NCBI RefSeq assembly: GCF_020080835.1
Contig: NC_058163.1
Span: forward strand, 11,387,113-11,451,112
Origin: Cotesia glomerata
Lineage: Eukaryota; Arthropoda; Insecta; Hymenoptera; Braconidae
Length of the DNA stretch: 64,000 bases
Reading direction: 5' to 3'
In this document: one piece after another, positions 1-11,083 of the stretch
How positions within the stretch are numbered: position 1 is the first letter of the stretch
Layout of the letters: every line of letters begins with the position of its first letter
Program-made: the position numbers and the translations under genes
The notes under the pieces: generated by a model
What the model saw: only the letters and a program-made list of their open reading frames with translations
Told to the model about the DNA's origin: nothing
Database searches by the model: none

Positions 1-64
1 AAAAATAAAAATTACATTACATTATTTTTCTTTTTTACGTTTTATTTAAATGTGATAGTTTTAC

Positions 65-3000
65 CTTGATGACTATGGTGGTTGGTGTAAGTAATTCCCG
101 ATCTTTTAATCTTTGTATTAAAGTCATTTCAGCAGTTTGAGAATCTAAATGTAAAAACGGCAGCATACCATTCTGAACTGTATATTTTATGGGTGCATTG
201 ATGCCAATATCTTGATCTATAGCCTTAATTGGCACAGGTTCGACAGGCAAAATTATTTTCTCCTAAAATCATTAAATAAAATAATCTTATTTTGTTGTGC
301 TATTTGAAGGTGTTAAATTAAAGAAAAAAATTTATTTTATTGAAAATTATACATCGTTGGTTTCATCAGATATAACAATTCTATACTGATCGTGACTAAA
401 GACAGGATTTTGGTCATCTGCATCGATAACATTTACTATCAACGTTGTAACAGAGGACTGAGGCGGGTTTCCTTGATCCTAAAAAAAAATAATTTTCTTA
501 CTGGTACAATAAACTCTAACTTAAATCAGTGAGGAAAAAAGAGCTTCAATACACTGATAGAAGGATTTCTTAGCATTTAAGAAGATTTCTTTGTATTTAA
601 GAAATCATTTCTTAGCATTTAAAAAATATTTCTTAGTATTTAAGAAATATTTCTAAGTATTTAAGAAATATTTCTTATTATTAAAGAAATATTTCTTAAA
701 TACAAAGAAATATTTTTTAAATATTAAGAAATGATGTTTAAGAAATGATTTCTTAAATACAAAGAAATCTTTTTAAATACTAAGAAATCTTTCTATCAGT
801 ATACAAAATTTTTTGAACCTGGCTAAAAGAAGTACAGACTTTTGATTAGATTTAAACGAATTACAAAGTATATGAGTCCCTTCACCAGATAAAATCATTA
901 TGACGGAGTGACTCCAACCGATCCATTCAAATTTTGTAACAATTTTACAAATTAGATAAAAAATTGCTCTGAAAATTTGAGTTATTAACATTAAAGCGCT
1001 TTGAAGTATTGACTTTTTTGACTTCGCTAATTTTTTAATTTTTTCATTAATTTTTGATGAACAGGAACAATTCTAAAACGAATGCAAGCATCACCCTTTT
1101 TTATGCCAAACTTTAAAAATACATAAAAATAAATTAAAGTTGAGAAAATCATTTAATTGGCCTTACGACATTTTGACGTTTTTCTAAATCCTTAGAATTT
1201 TTTAGACAAATGAAATTTTTGTAATCCCTGAATAAAAAAAAGTATTGACACAAAGAGAAAAGTATTGAAAAGTATTGGATTGACTAGAAAACCAATTCTC
1301 TTCAATACTTTTTTCTTTGTCTCAATACTTTTTTTTTTATCAAGGATGTGCGTATTTTTTTCGAGTACAAATAAATAAAGTGTAAAATACACACAAGTAT
1401 TATTTATTTATTTATTGTATATTTCAGATGTACAATTTTACAAATTATAACACATTCCCTTTCCATTAAATCTAAATAAATAAACATATATTATTTAACA
1501 AGTAATTTATTATTTTGAAATTAAGTGAGAATGATGGAAGAATTAGTAGTGTGCATAAATTTTTTAAAAAGTTGTTTCACATCGAAAATAATATATTTTC
1601 GACTAATTGTCGATTAAAAACATTATTTAAAGATTCATTTTCTTCGCAAAAAAAATTATTGAAAAAATAAAATCATGGACTCCAATTTTTCACAAAATTT
1701 GAAGATTAGTAAAGTCACCCCGTAAAAAGATAGTATTTAGTACATGAAAATAATTAATTTGATTCAATACCAAAATTCTTGAACCAAGAATAGTATATTA
1801 CACACCTAGGGAAGTAAAGTAAGAAATGTCTCAGATCACATATATCAACAAACATGTGATCTGAGGCTTTCTTATTTACTTCCCGTGGAGTGTATACTAT
1901 TTTTTTGCTCGACGAAGGCAGAAAGGGGCAACTTCGTTTAGCGCAGCGGGCCGAAAGTTGACGCTTTCTGCCCGTCGAGCAAAAAAAAATCATTTTTGAG
2001 AGTTTAATCGACTAGAAAAAAGATAAAAAGCTTATAAATCAAGCAAAGTTACTCAAACCAAGAAAAATTTCTTAGTTTGAAAAATTTTTTTTCTTTCATT
2101 AAAGACGATAAAACTTTTTCTCACCTCCGGGCGGAAAGCATCAATTTTCCTCCCGCTGCGCTAAACGAAAATGCCACTTTCCGCCTCCGTCGAGGAGAAA
2201 AATAGTATACACACCACGGGCAGTAAATAAGAAAGCCTCAGATCACATGTTTATTGACCTCGGCTTCGCCTCGGACAACAATTACATGTGATCTGAGACA
2301 TTTCTTATTTTACTGCCCTAGATGTGTAATATACTATTTAAAATGACTATCTTGATTCAATAATTTTTCAGTATAGAATGATACATATATAGCTGAGCAT
2401 TGCAAACAATGCGTTTGATTGTATAAAAAAAATTTATAAAAATCTAAAATATTTAAAAATTACCTGGGCGCGAATAGTTACAGAAAAATTCTGCAAAGTT
2501 TCATAATCCAGTGGTTTTCTAAGCACAAGTGTTCCTTCAAGAGCATTTATAAAAAAAAAATAATCCTAAAAGTAGTTTTGTTATGAGTATTTCAAACATA
2601 CAATTCTTAGATAATAATTGCAATAAAAATGAATTTAATAATTACAGAATATGGGCCTGGGAGAACAGCGTATTGAACAGTCGAATAAGGTCCGGGCTGA
2701 TCTAAGTCCACAGCTCGTACTCCTTGTAACACTCTAGTACCCACAACAGTGACCTTAATCAGATATATAAATATTTTAATTACAATAAAATACAATAATA
2801 CTTAAAAAGAATATCTAACTAATTTAATTAGGATCAAAACAAAATAATTTCAAAGAATACAACTTTGTTGATAGCCTGTCGAGGCAATTAAATTCATGCG
2901 ATAGCTGACCGATCAACGATTGGTAATAGTTGGTTGATGGTAGTTATAAAATTATCAGCAATGAATCATGCTTTTCTTGATCCTATATTCTTCAGTATTT

Positions 3001-5408
3001 TAAAATTTTTAAATCGATAATTCTAAAACCGATTTTATGCAGTTGATTTTCTAATTTTTCGTTTGAAATTCAGAGTAATGCAGAGCAAAAGAAAATAGGA
3101 ATAAATAAAATTTCAAGTGTATAACACTCGACACTAATAGAAAAATTATCTTGATTCGATATAGTATATTACACACCTGTGGCAAGAAAATGAGAAATGT
3201 CTCAGAACACATATATGTTGCCCGAGGCGAAGCCGAGGTCGACATATATGTGATCTGAGATATTTATTATTTTCCTGCCATAGGTTTGTATACTATTTTT
3301 CTGTCCGACAGAGGCGGAAAGCGGCAATTTCGTTTAGCGCAGCGGGCCGAAAGTTGCCACTTTCCGCCTGGAGGGCAGAAAAAAATATTCTCGATCCTAG
3401 AAAATTACTTTAAAGACAATCGGTTGTTACGTGTCAATAATTTTTGTTTTGAGTTCTGATTTCTTGCATATTCACCAAATATAATCTGGCAATATAAATA
3501 AAACTTTATATGATTGCATCAAAAATAATAGCAACGATATAATAATAAAAGAGGAAAAAGAGGAAAACAAAGAAAAATAAGAATGAAGAAAGATTAAACT
3601 ACAATGGAACATTAAAGTTTACTGTGAAGTATTTGATATAACTTTACAACAAACAGAATTTTCAAAATATTTTTTAATAATAAAAATAAATTGTGTTTAA
3701 TATACGATTTGTTAACCATTAATAAATATTTATTAAATCATCTAATATTGAAAAATTCTTCATTAACAGTTAATAAAGATTATTAAATATTAACAAATCC
3801 TTCTATCAATGTATATTAACAGATTGAAGAAGAGTGGATTAAAAAGAGACTCACGTAATTAAGTTAAAACAAACTAAAATTGACGATCATTCTCGTAAAT
3901 GAATAGTAAGTGCTTTACTATCAAATTTTTTATTATTCTCTGTACAATGCCCACTCTTTTTTAGAACCATGAGTGGTCAGTGTACCCAGGTTTTACTGTA
4001 TGTATTTTTTTTTATTTTAAGAATAAAGAAGACGCAACATCCAAGTAAGCAATTAGAATTATTAAACTTGTAAAAGGTTTTCCATGCTTAAAGTTACATT
4101 GTATGAACATAATATTTACATTTACATAAATGTAACTGTTCAAAAATTATTAATATCGTTAGAAAATGGTCTAAAGGTAATTTTCTCTTGTTTTATTCAA
4201 ATAATAGTTTGATAACGATTTACTCATATCTTACTAACATCAGAAAGAAGAAGTTTATTATAACGGTAAAAGCCGGTGAGTGCTTATAACTAAAACTCTT
4301 GTTCATTAAAATCAAGTGGGACGGCGAGGTGAGTGCGGGTGTTACGCGTATTGAGTGTAGCTATACTAGGACTATTGCCTGGTCAGTGCCACACTAACAC
4401 AGCGGATGCGCACTATCATCACTAACTCTATACTTGTTGGTTGTTCAAGTTACGCTTTGCTGCATTTCATGCATTAATGGCTCAACAATGAAAGTTGCAA
4501 AGATACCGAATAAATTATCTTTTAACTTCTTTCAAGAAAACTTCTGGTTTTAAATTTTCGTCTTTTGGTCTTTAATAAATTAAATCTATTTCTTCTCTTT
4601 CTTCTTCTTATAAGTAGTTATTTCTAACGATATGTATATAAAAAATAAAGAATAATCTATAAACTATTAAATTTTATTTTACTTACTTCAGAAATATTTA
4701 AAATATATGGAGCGTTGATAAACTGGGGTGCATTATCATTAGCATCAGTAACTCTTATATTTACCGGAATTGGAAAGGCCTGTGCAATGAAATTCAATAG
4801 TTAGTAATGGTTCATTTCATTTATACAATATTTAATAATTGTAATTTATTTATAAAAATGAACATTTTCGCAAGCATAAATTTTAGAAAGTATTAGAAAG
4901 TTTTTTTGTATTTTCGGGATTTAGAAACAACTTTTGACTTATAGATTACAAATAAAGTAATAAAAATAATGAACTTACCGGATCCAAAGTATGCCGTCTT
5001 TCGCAAATAACAGTAATGTAAACACTAGCAGGACCATCAATTCCTTCTTTATCAAGAGCTTTAACGAGAGTTAAATTTCTAGAATTAGGTAATATTGTTA
5101 CCGGACTATCATGTTCTTGGAGTCTAAGTTCAATATCGCCGCTAATACTTGGATCCCCAAGTACACCGAGTACTCCTATGGTTTCGCCAACGCTTTTGTC
5201 TTCGCTAACAAAAAGATGGGAAGCTGATGCTCCATTTTCCAAAAAGCATCTTGTATCTCTGATTACTTTAATAAAAATAGAAAAATAATGATCGAAAGTG
5301 TTACGAAAACAAAAATAGAATTAAATGAATCGGTTACTTACTTTGCCCATAAGTCAAGTATAATAGAAACAATAAAATGAACAATATTTTTATCATTTTA
5401 TTTTCCAT
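65..5408 (-). CDS. Cad99C: Cad99C / protocadherin-15-like cadherin, 5' part (7 exons)
   Basis: Exons in transcript order: 5342-5408, 4979-5265, 4687-4779, 2646-2753, 2464-2565, 353-478, 65-262. All have GT/AG borders; lengths total 981 nt (327 codons) and phases agree. The first exon starts MENKMIKILFILLFLLYLTY, a signal peptide. Next comes a divergent first cadherin repeat with DKEGIDGPASVY, then the linker VTDANDNAPQF, then EC2 with GTRVLQGVRAVDLDQPGPYS and LRKPLDYET, then VIDADDQNPVF, then EC3 starting near PIKAIDQDIGINAP. DxNDNAP and LDYE are calcium-binding cadherin motifs. The EC1 and EC2 wording matches insect Cad99C / vertebrate PCDH15, an adhesion protein of microvilli and stereocilia; in Drosophila it shapes follicle-cell microvilli. 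The rest of the ectodomain, membrane segment and tail lie beyond the left edge. Introns 3 and 5 carry hairpin repeats. Family assignment is firm; the exact orthologue is by recalled similarity. Confidence 0.86.
553..800. repeat. 248-bp inverted-repeat MITE in Cad99C intron 5 side (exons 6-5)
   Basis: The two ends are inverted copies beginning ACTGATAGAAGGATTTCTTA and, read from the right, ACTGATAGAAAGATTTCTTA. The whole unit is built of short AAGAAATATTTCTTA subpalindromes, so a single strand can fold end to end. It lies between Cad99C exons 353-478 and 2464-2565. No coding capacity; looks like a non-autonomous element. Confidence 0.6.
1788..1989 (+). repeat. two-hairpin repeat, copy 1
   Basis: Hairpin 1 is bounded by ATAGTATATTACACAC and GTGTATACTAT with stem GGGAAGTAAA / TTTACTTCCC and inner CAGATCACAT / ATGTGATCTG. 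Hairpin 2 follows after a T run, with outer stem GCTCGACG / CGTCGAGC, inner stem GGCAGAAAG / CTTTCTGCC and loop core TTTAGCGCAGCGGG, ending in an A run. It is GC-rich against AT-rich surroundings and lies in a Cad99C intron. Confidence 0.7.
2115..2339 (-). repeat. two-hairpin repeat, copy 2 (inverted)
   Basis: Same architecture as the copy at 1788-1989 but on the other strand, about 125 bases away, so the two face each other tail to tail. Stem 1 here is GGGCAGTAAA / TTTACTGCCC. The loop of hairpin 1 contains a GAGGCGAAGCCGAGG segment absent from copy 1. Hairpin 2 has stem GGCGGAAAG / CTTTCCGCC and keeps the TTTAGCGCAGCGGG loop core. Confidence 0.7.
3161..3385 (+). repeat. two-hairpin repeat, copy 3
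   Basis: Located in Cad99C intron 3. Begins ATAGTATATTACACACCT. Stem 1 is TGGCAAGAAAAT / ATTTTCCTGCCA, with loop segment CGAGGCGAAGCCGAGG. Hairpin 2 has inner stem GGCGGAAAG / CTTTCCGCC, outer CTGTCC / GGGCAG, and the conserved loop core TTTAGCGCAGCGGG. Confidence 0.7.
4300..4450. other. GC-richer island in Cad99C intron 3
   Basis: About 150 bases with clearly higher GC than the flanking intron, including GTGGGACGGCGAGGTGAG and a run rich in GTG/CAC triplets. I find no open frame with splice borders on either strand that continues a cadherin repeat. It could be an enhancer, an unrecognised exon or an old repeat. Confidence 0.25.
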
Positions 5409-6459
5409 ACTAGTTGAAAATAGTTACGGATCCTATTTATGTTTTCCTCCACCATCTACAAAAGAATTTTCAGTTTTCAAATAATTATTCGTCATTTCGA
5501 AATTTTATAGATTTTTTCTGTTCACTTACTACGAAAAAATAATTCGCAACCTAATTTTATCACAATAACGATGTAAATTTAACCACACTGTTATTTTTTC
5601 TTAAAAAAAAGAGAAAACGATAAATTATAATTCACAAATTGCCACTATTTATCAAATATACAATTATTATTTTATTATTGATTACACAAATTACTTTCAA
5701 CACTAAATCTACTGACAATTGTAACTTAAGTATCACCCAGATTTAAAAAGAAAAAAAAATAGCGTCATAAAAGATTTGGTGAATGTCCGGTAAAACTGGC
5801 CGTAGGGCCGTAAAATGGTCTGCTTTCGAGACTTTAATACAAACAGAACCGAGCAGACACTCAGGAAGTGGACAGGTAAGGGGGGATAGTCTCCCCATTT
5901 ATATGAACAGGTGTTCATAAACAGCGTCGCCGTACAACCATCATCCATCATGAACGAACTCACTCAATTTTATTTTTTAAATAAAAGGAATTGTCGCGAA
6001 ACATAATATAAAAATGATAAAAACTATGTAAACTGTATAATATAAATTGACCTGCATTGCTTGAGAAATAGAACAAAGGATGTTTGTTTTACTTCAATTG
6101 TTTGCCAGGCCAATCTATACTTTCTCGACTAATCGCGATGGCAAAAATAAATTAACTTTAAAAAAGATGCTGTTTACATGATAGGTATTTCAAGTATTTT
6201 ACGTCAATTTATTAGAGTAGATTTTTGTAAAGAAGAAATTTTTTTAAATTACAAAGTAATACTATTTACTCACAAAAATTTATAAAGTTTTTTCATCTTT
6301 AACTGCTGTATTGAGGTGAAAAATAATCCTATCAAGATCCAAAGAAGGACTTAAACACAGCGTGAAGAGAGTTTGTGTGTAAATCTCTGATAACCTCTGA
6401 TGAAAAGATCGATCTATCAAAAAAGGATTTACGACATTCTAAAAGGGTACCCTGAATTT
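5409..6459. other. spacer upstream of Cad99C
   Basis: AT-rich sequence upstream of the cadherin start codon. Apart from the GC-richer 5780-5950 stretch noted as a possible promoter, I see no coding exon or repeat. Confidence 0.4.
5860..5910 (-). promoter_or_regulatory. possible Cad99C core promoter
   Basis: About 490 bases upstream of the Cad99C start codon the minus strand reads CATATAAATGGGG, a TATA-like box, within a short GC-richer island at 5780-5950. Start-site sequence would fall near 5865-5870. This is position and composition only, with no transcript support, and a 5' UTR intron cannot be excluded. Confidence 0.2.
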
Positions 6460-6720
6460 AGATTATTTGAAAATTTCAAACGATTCAGTCTAATAGATTT
6501 TGTTAAATCTAAAAAAAAAAAAACTCATAAAAATGTTTTCTTTGAATAACTTTTAAGCTAATGTGCTAACCGATTTCAAAGTTTAAACAGATTTTTAATT
6601 TAAAAAATAACGTCGATTGCAACAAAGTCCATTAACTTCCAAGGTTCTTGACAGATTGATTATTTTGATTGAGCCACTTGTTTGTAATGGAAAAACTACA
6701 TCGAATGTCACGAGGCGTAT
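6460..6720 (+). repeat. degenerate copy of the AACTTCCCGCT repeat family
   Basis: An internal part of the family seen at 34048-34970 is recognisable: a purine run, then AATAACTTTTAAGC, ACCGATTTC and ACGTCGATTG in the same order as in the better copies. Both ends are missing, so it is an old fragment. Confidence 0.4.
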
Positions 6721-8392
6721 CATTAATATCGGTTCATTTGAAGAGTTCAAGGCAAGTTTTTCAAACCATGTCTCTTTTTTTTTAACATAGGAACAAAATC
6801 TGTTTTAACAAAAAACATGATTTCAAAAGCTTATGAGCTTGAAAATGCCAGGGAGTTTCAGTTATGGTTTGTCGGTCAACAGTTTTCCAGATTTTTTTTT
6901 TGTTTACGATAACAAAAAGGGTTGGAATCATGTCATATAGGGTATCCGCTTTTATTTACCTTCAACTTTACAAAAGTCTACAACTTTTTGTTTTATTTAT
7001 TTTTCAATTTTTTTTTTTCGTATATTCTAGAAAAAAAAATAATCATTTCTTCATACGGTTTGTTTGGAAATATGTTTTTTTTAAAATAATTTTTGGTCGC
7101 TTATGATTTTTAAATTATTATTGGCAAATATAATTTTGTGCAAAAAGTTCTTAATAATTCCAATATAAATATTAAAGATTCTGAGATAATTGAAGTTGTA
7201 TTCCATACTTAACACCTTCATGATTTTCACCGGTCTTAACGTAGAAACGTCTTCTTTGTTAAAATAGGATTTGTTCCAGTGTGAAAAAAATTTTTTCTTG
7301 ACATCTTGATATAAAAAAATTGCTATGTCAATACAGAAAAGATTAATATATTAAGATAGAAAAATATATTAAGATAGAAAAAATTCTCATGTTGGCCTAG
7401 TGCAAATACTTGTCATAATAGGAATTTGTCTTGTGTAAATATAAAAGAAAAAAAATTTTGCATTACACACAGATAAAATCCCTAAAAAATTATGGGTATT
7501 TTTCGTATTTTTTGATAGGAACAATGCGTATGTTAAAATTTTTATCAATATAAGAATTATTTCTATAAAGAAGACTAAAAACATTAATGGATTTGACTAT
7601 TTATTTTGTCAGAAAAAAAGATAATGCTACTTATCACGTAAAGAAAGGTTGTATATTATTTATTCGATCTATTGAAGAAGAGCATATATTCTTTTTTGTA
7701 ATGTCATCAGGTGCAAAATATATCGATCATGGAAGTCCACTGTATGGAATGGCTGATGACTGATGACACTTCCAATTGTATCTGTGAGTTTGTTTAGAAA
7801 AAAATTTCCATAATCTATTCGAAATATTGATATAACATCACATTTATTTCAATTTTCAATATAGGGTTACATTTTTCAAAAAGATATTAAAAAACTAAAT
7901 AAAGTAAATCAATACTTATTCACGATGATCAATGTTTTTTATTATTTTTAGTTTTTATGTTGGACTAATTAATAAATAAATTATATATATATATATTGAG
8001 TGTTTCATTTTCGGCACAGTTTTTTTTTGTCCAATCTAAAAAACTGATAATTTTGGGGGAAGGGTATATTTATAATTAGAGAAAAATTCCACGTGAATTA
8101 GAAAAAAATTTTCTACAAATACAATTAACTTTGCGAATAAGACACTATTGATAATCACTGAAATACGATAATAATAAAAACCACCTTCATTTAGCACAGC
8201 TACTTTTGTCTACACATTCAAAATATAAAATATACCTGATATTAAAAGTAAATTTAAGTGTGCGATGGTATAATTATTTAAAATGTTCTTTAACACATCT
8301 TTGAATTTTTTTTTAACCACATCTGCACTGAAAGTTCAACTTCCTTCCCTGTTTTACGGGAAGAAAATGCCACTTTTTTCTGAGAATAGATA
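6721..8392. other. AT-rich intergenic sequence
   Basis: No supportable exon or RNA gene. Low-complexity T and A runs dominate. A short AT dinucleotide run is at 7980-7998. Confidence 0.4.
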
Positions 8393-8524
8393 TTTACGTA
8401 CCTAGAGGGGAAAGTAGGATATCCCAATTCCCGTGCATTCCACCCTCGACTTCGACTCGGGAGGCAATTTTACACGCGGGTTGGAATATTCTACTTTCCT
8501 ACCTCGGAGTATAATATACTATTA
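8393..8524 (+). repeat. variant hairpin repeat, hairpin 1 only (copy 5)
   Basis: Starts CGTACCTAGAGGGGAAAGTA and ends with ATAATATACTATTA. Stem GGGGAAAGTAGGATAT pairs imperfectly with ATATTCTACTTTCCT. The primary sequence is largely different from the copy about 40 bases to its right, but length, flanks and the loop with GTCGAAGTCGAGGG on the minus strand follow the same plan. Hairpin 2 is absent. Confidence 0.5.
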
Positions 8525-8562
8525 GAAGCTAGTTAGTGTTTTTTCTTGTTTCATGAGTTTTA

Positions 8563-8785
8563 ATAGTATATTACACACCTAGGGAAGTAAAGTAAGAAAT
8601 GTCTCAGATCACATGTAATTGTTGGCCGAGGCGAAGCCGAGGTCAACAAACATGTGATCTGAGGCTTTCTTATTTACTTCCCGTGGAGTGTATACTATTT
8701 TTTTGTCCGACGAAGGCGGAAAGCGGCAACTTAGTTTAGCGCAGCGGGACGAAAGTTGTCACTTTCCGCCCGGAGGGCAAAAAAA
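8563..8785 (+). repeat. two-hairpin repeat, copy 4
   Basis: Closest to copy 1 in hairpin 1 (GGGAAGTAAA / TTTACTTCCC) and to copy 3 in hairpin 2 (GGCGGAAAG / CTTTCCGCC). It has the loop segment CGAGGCGAAGCCGAGG. It lies between Cad99C and p120ctn. Confidence 0.7.
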
Positions 8786-10470
8786 GATTATTATATAATT
8801 TTGTCTTTGTAAAAGGTATATTATTTTGCGCAAAGCTAGTTTCAGTATGCTTGATGTTAATGCAATTACTTTGTCTGGTATTCCAATGGGTATAAATGGA
8901 GTCGAACAGTACTCAGAAAGATGCTGAATATAAAATAAATCACAATTTTAGATAAGCTTAACCTCTAATTCACTTGGGATTTTTTTTTCTTACTTAATTA
9001 TATTGTTTTTTCTATAAATTATGTCATCAGTTTTGCCAGTAAAACAAGACAGAAATAAATATTGCCTAAAAATGAAACGCTGGATTTTATATATTGCTTT
9101 ACAGTTATTAAATATGATTATTACCAACTAATTGATCATTAAAGAAATTGCGATTGTATAAAACAATGTAAGAAAAATTAAATATTAAATGTTTAGTAAT
9201 ATTTGATCGAGTGAAAAAGCGGTATTTATGAATCTACATATTGATGACTATGAATCATTTTATTTATTCTATAATAATATATGTTTTTACAGTTTTGACT
9301 TGATTGATTGATGTATTGGTTATTTTAATAGTTGCCATGTAAGAATTGTCTTAAGCTCATAAAATTGTAAATGTAAGTGCCAGTATCAGTTCGATATTCT
9401 TTTTAAAGTTATAAAACAATACACAATTTACTTTTAGTAGAAACATTGTCGAAAACAATAATTAATTTTATCGGATATTTTGTTTTTTATATTTGTATAT
9501 AATATTTCTTCAATTGAATCTCAAAACATCTTGTTGGACCTACTTTTTTAACTGGGAGTTAATTTTTAAAAATGTTTCCTAAATATTTCGTAAATATCAA
9601 TTACTTTCTTGTATTTGTTATTATTATTTACTGTAACGTTTATTTTTAACTGGATATATCATTAGTACTTTAAGGTAACAAAAAAATTAAACAAAAAAAT
9701 AGTGTGCTTACAGTATAATACTAATAAAAACTTTTCTCATGTTGCGAATACTTATATACAACTCTAGCAATAACAATAATATTTATTTATTTGATTTATA
9801 ATTAAACAAATAAATATTAGTAAGAAAATAATAATAATAATAATAATAATGATAATAATAATAATTGTGTTTACATATTCATGCGCATATTATAATTACC
9901 ATTAGGACGTTTAGAAATGTATTTTGAATACTTGATACGCGAATTATTATACAATGTTTATGAGTTTATGTCAAATAATTGTTCCGGTTATTTGGTTTTC
10001 CTACGAAAATCTCATTTAAGTTCGATTTACAATCAATCAATTTTTTAAGATTTAAAGTATTTTATAATAAATAATTAAAAAATTGTAATGTTAAGTTATG
10101 ATATTACTAGTCCGACCTATTTAGCTATTCTTATAATAATACTACAAATTGGTTATATTTATTAAAATTATAATTATAATATAAATAATAAAAAAATTTC
10201 ATTTATCAAGTTTTATATATTTTTCGGATCTATTAATTATTAATTTTATTTATTCAGTCCATATTTTATGAATGTGAAGTTTCTCTTCCTGCGATTAAAT
10301 TTTCAAGTCGCAAATTACTACACAATACATCGATCAGCATTAAAAGTTGTTAACAGTCAATTAGCCCTGTAATAAATAAAATTTCAATTAATAATGGTAA
10401 TAATTGATTAGATTTAACAAAAGAAAAACGATATTGTTAACCAAATTCCAAAAAAAAAAAAAATAATTGA
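8786..10470. other. AT-rich intergenic sequence
   Basis: No gene recognised. Contains an AAT/ATA trinucleotide microsatellite at 9823-9865. Probably includes distal 3' flank of p120ctn. Confidence 0.4.
9823..9865. repeat. (AAT)n microsatellite
   Basis: About 14 units of ATA/AAT with one G substitution. Confidence 0.9.
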
Positions 10471-10998
10471 TACACGGAAAATAATAGTTTTCATTTACTG
10501 ATAGACACCAATTAACTTGATTTAACAGAAAAAAAATCTAAGAACTAAGAAACTTATTTTAGAGAAAACCGATCCTTTATTCAAGAATTATATATGATTA
10601 AAATATAGACGTTTCTCAGTCAATATAATCAAATGCTTCACGTAATATTAATATAAGGAGCTCTATTACTGCAACTTTTGTTTTTTTCGGAACGCATCTT
10701 CTTCTTAAGACTTTTAAACCATCAAACGGGGAAATTCAAACGACAGATTTTTAAAGAAAATTGAATGTTCTACAAAAGAGTGGTCTTAAATTTTTGATTA
10801 GTTGATTCCTTTAAAAGTTATTCAAGCTTAAAGTAGAATTTATCGGAAATTTCCCGTTTCTTTTTTCACTTTTTTACTCAATTAATAATATATTCAAATC
10901 AAATCTCGATGTCTAATGCGCATTGTCGATTGTTGTAGTAACAATCTACGACTAGCTATGTATTAGATGGCTTCAAATAAAATATTTTTTTCCGTGTA
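10471..10998. repeat. possible MITE with ACACGGAAAA ends
   Basis: The left end reads TACACGGAAAATA; the right end reads TTTTTCCGTGTA. Only about 11 terminal bases pair, and no target duplication is clear. The same kind of end occurs at 50110-50381 and at the right end of 62160-62396. Confidence 0.35.
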
Positions 10999-11083
10999 AT
11001 TATTATATAGTATTATGAATATATTTACAATTGAAAATGAAGGTACAATAGTGAAATAAAATCGTTTCTCTAAAGTCTGACTA

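Noticed and set aside
600..790. CRISPR-like short repeats
   Set aside because: The spacing is irregular and units are self-palindromic AAGAAATATTTCTTA; this is a eukaryotic inverted-repeat element, not an array.
6864..7106. 80-codon open frame with many Phe and Leu
   Set aside because: AT-biased low-complexity translation, no splice-linked continuation and no domain; expected by chance in such sequence.
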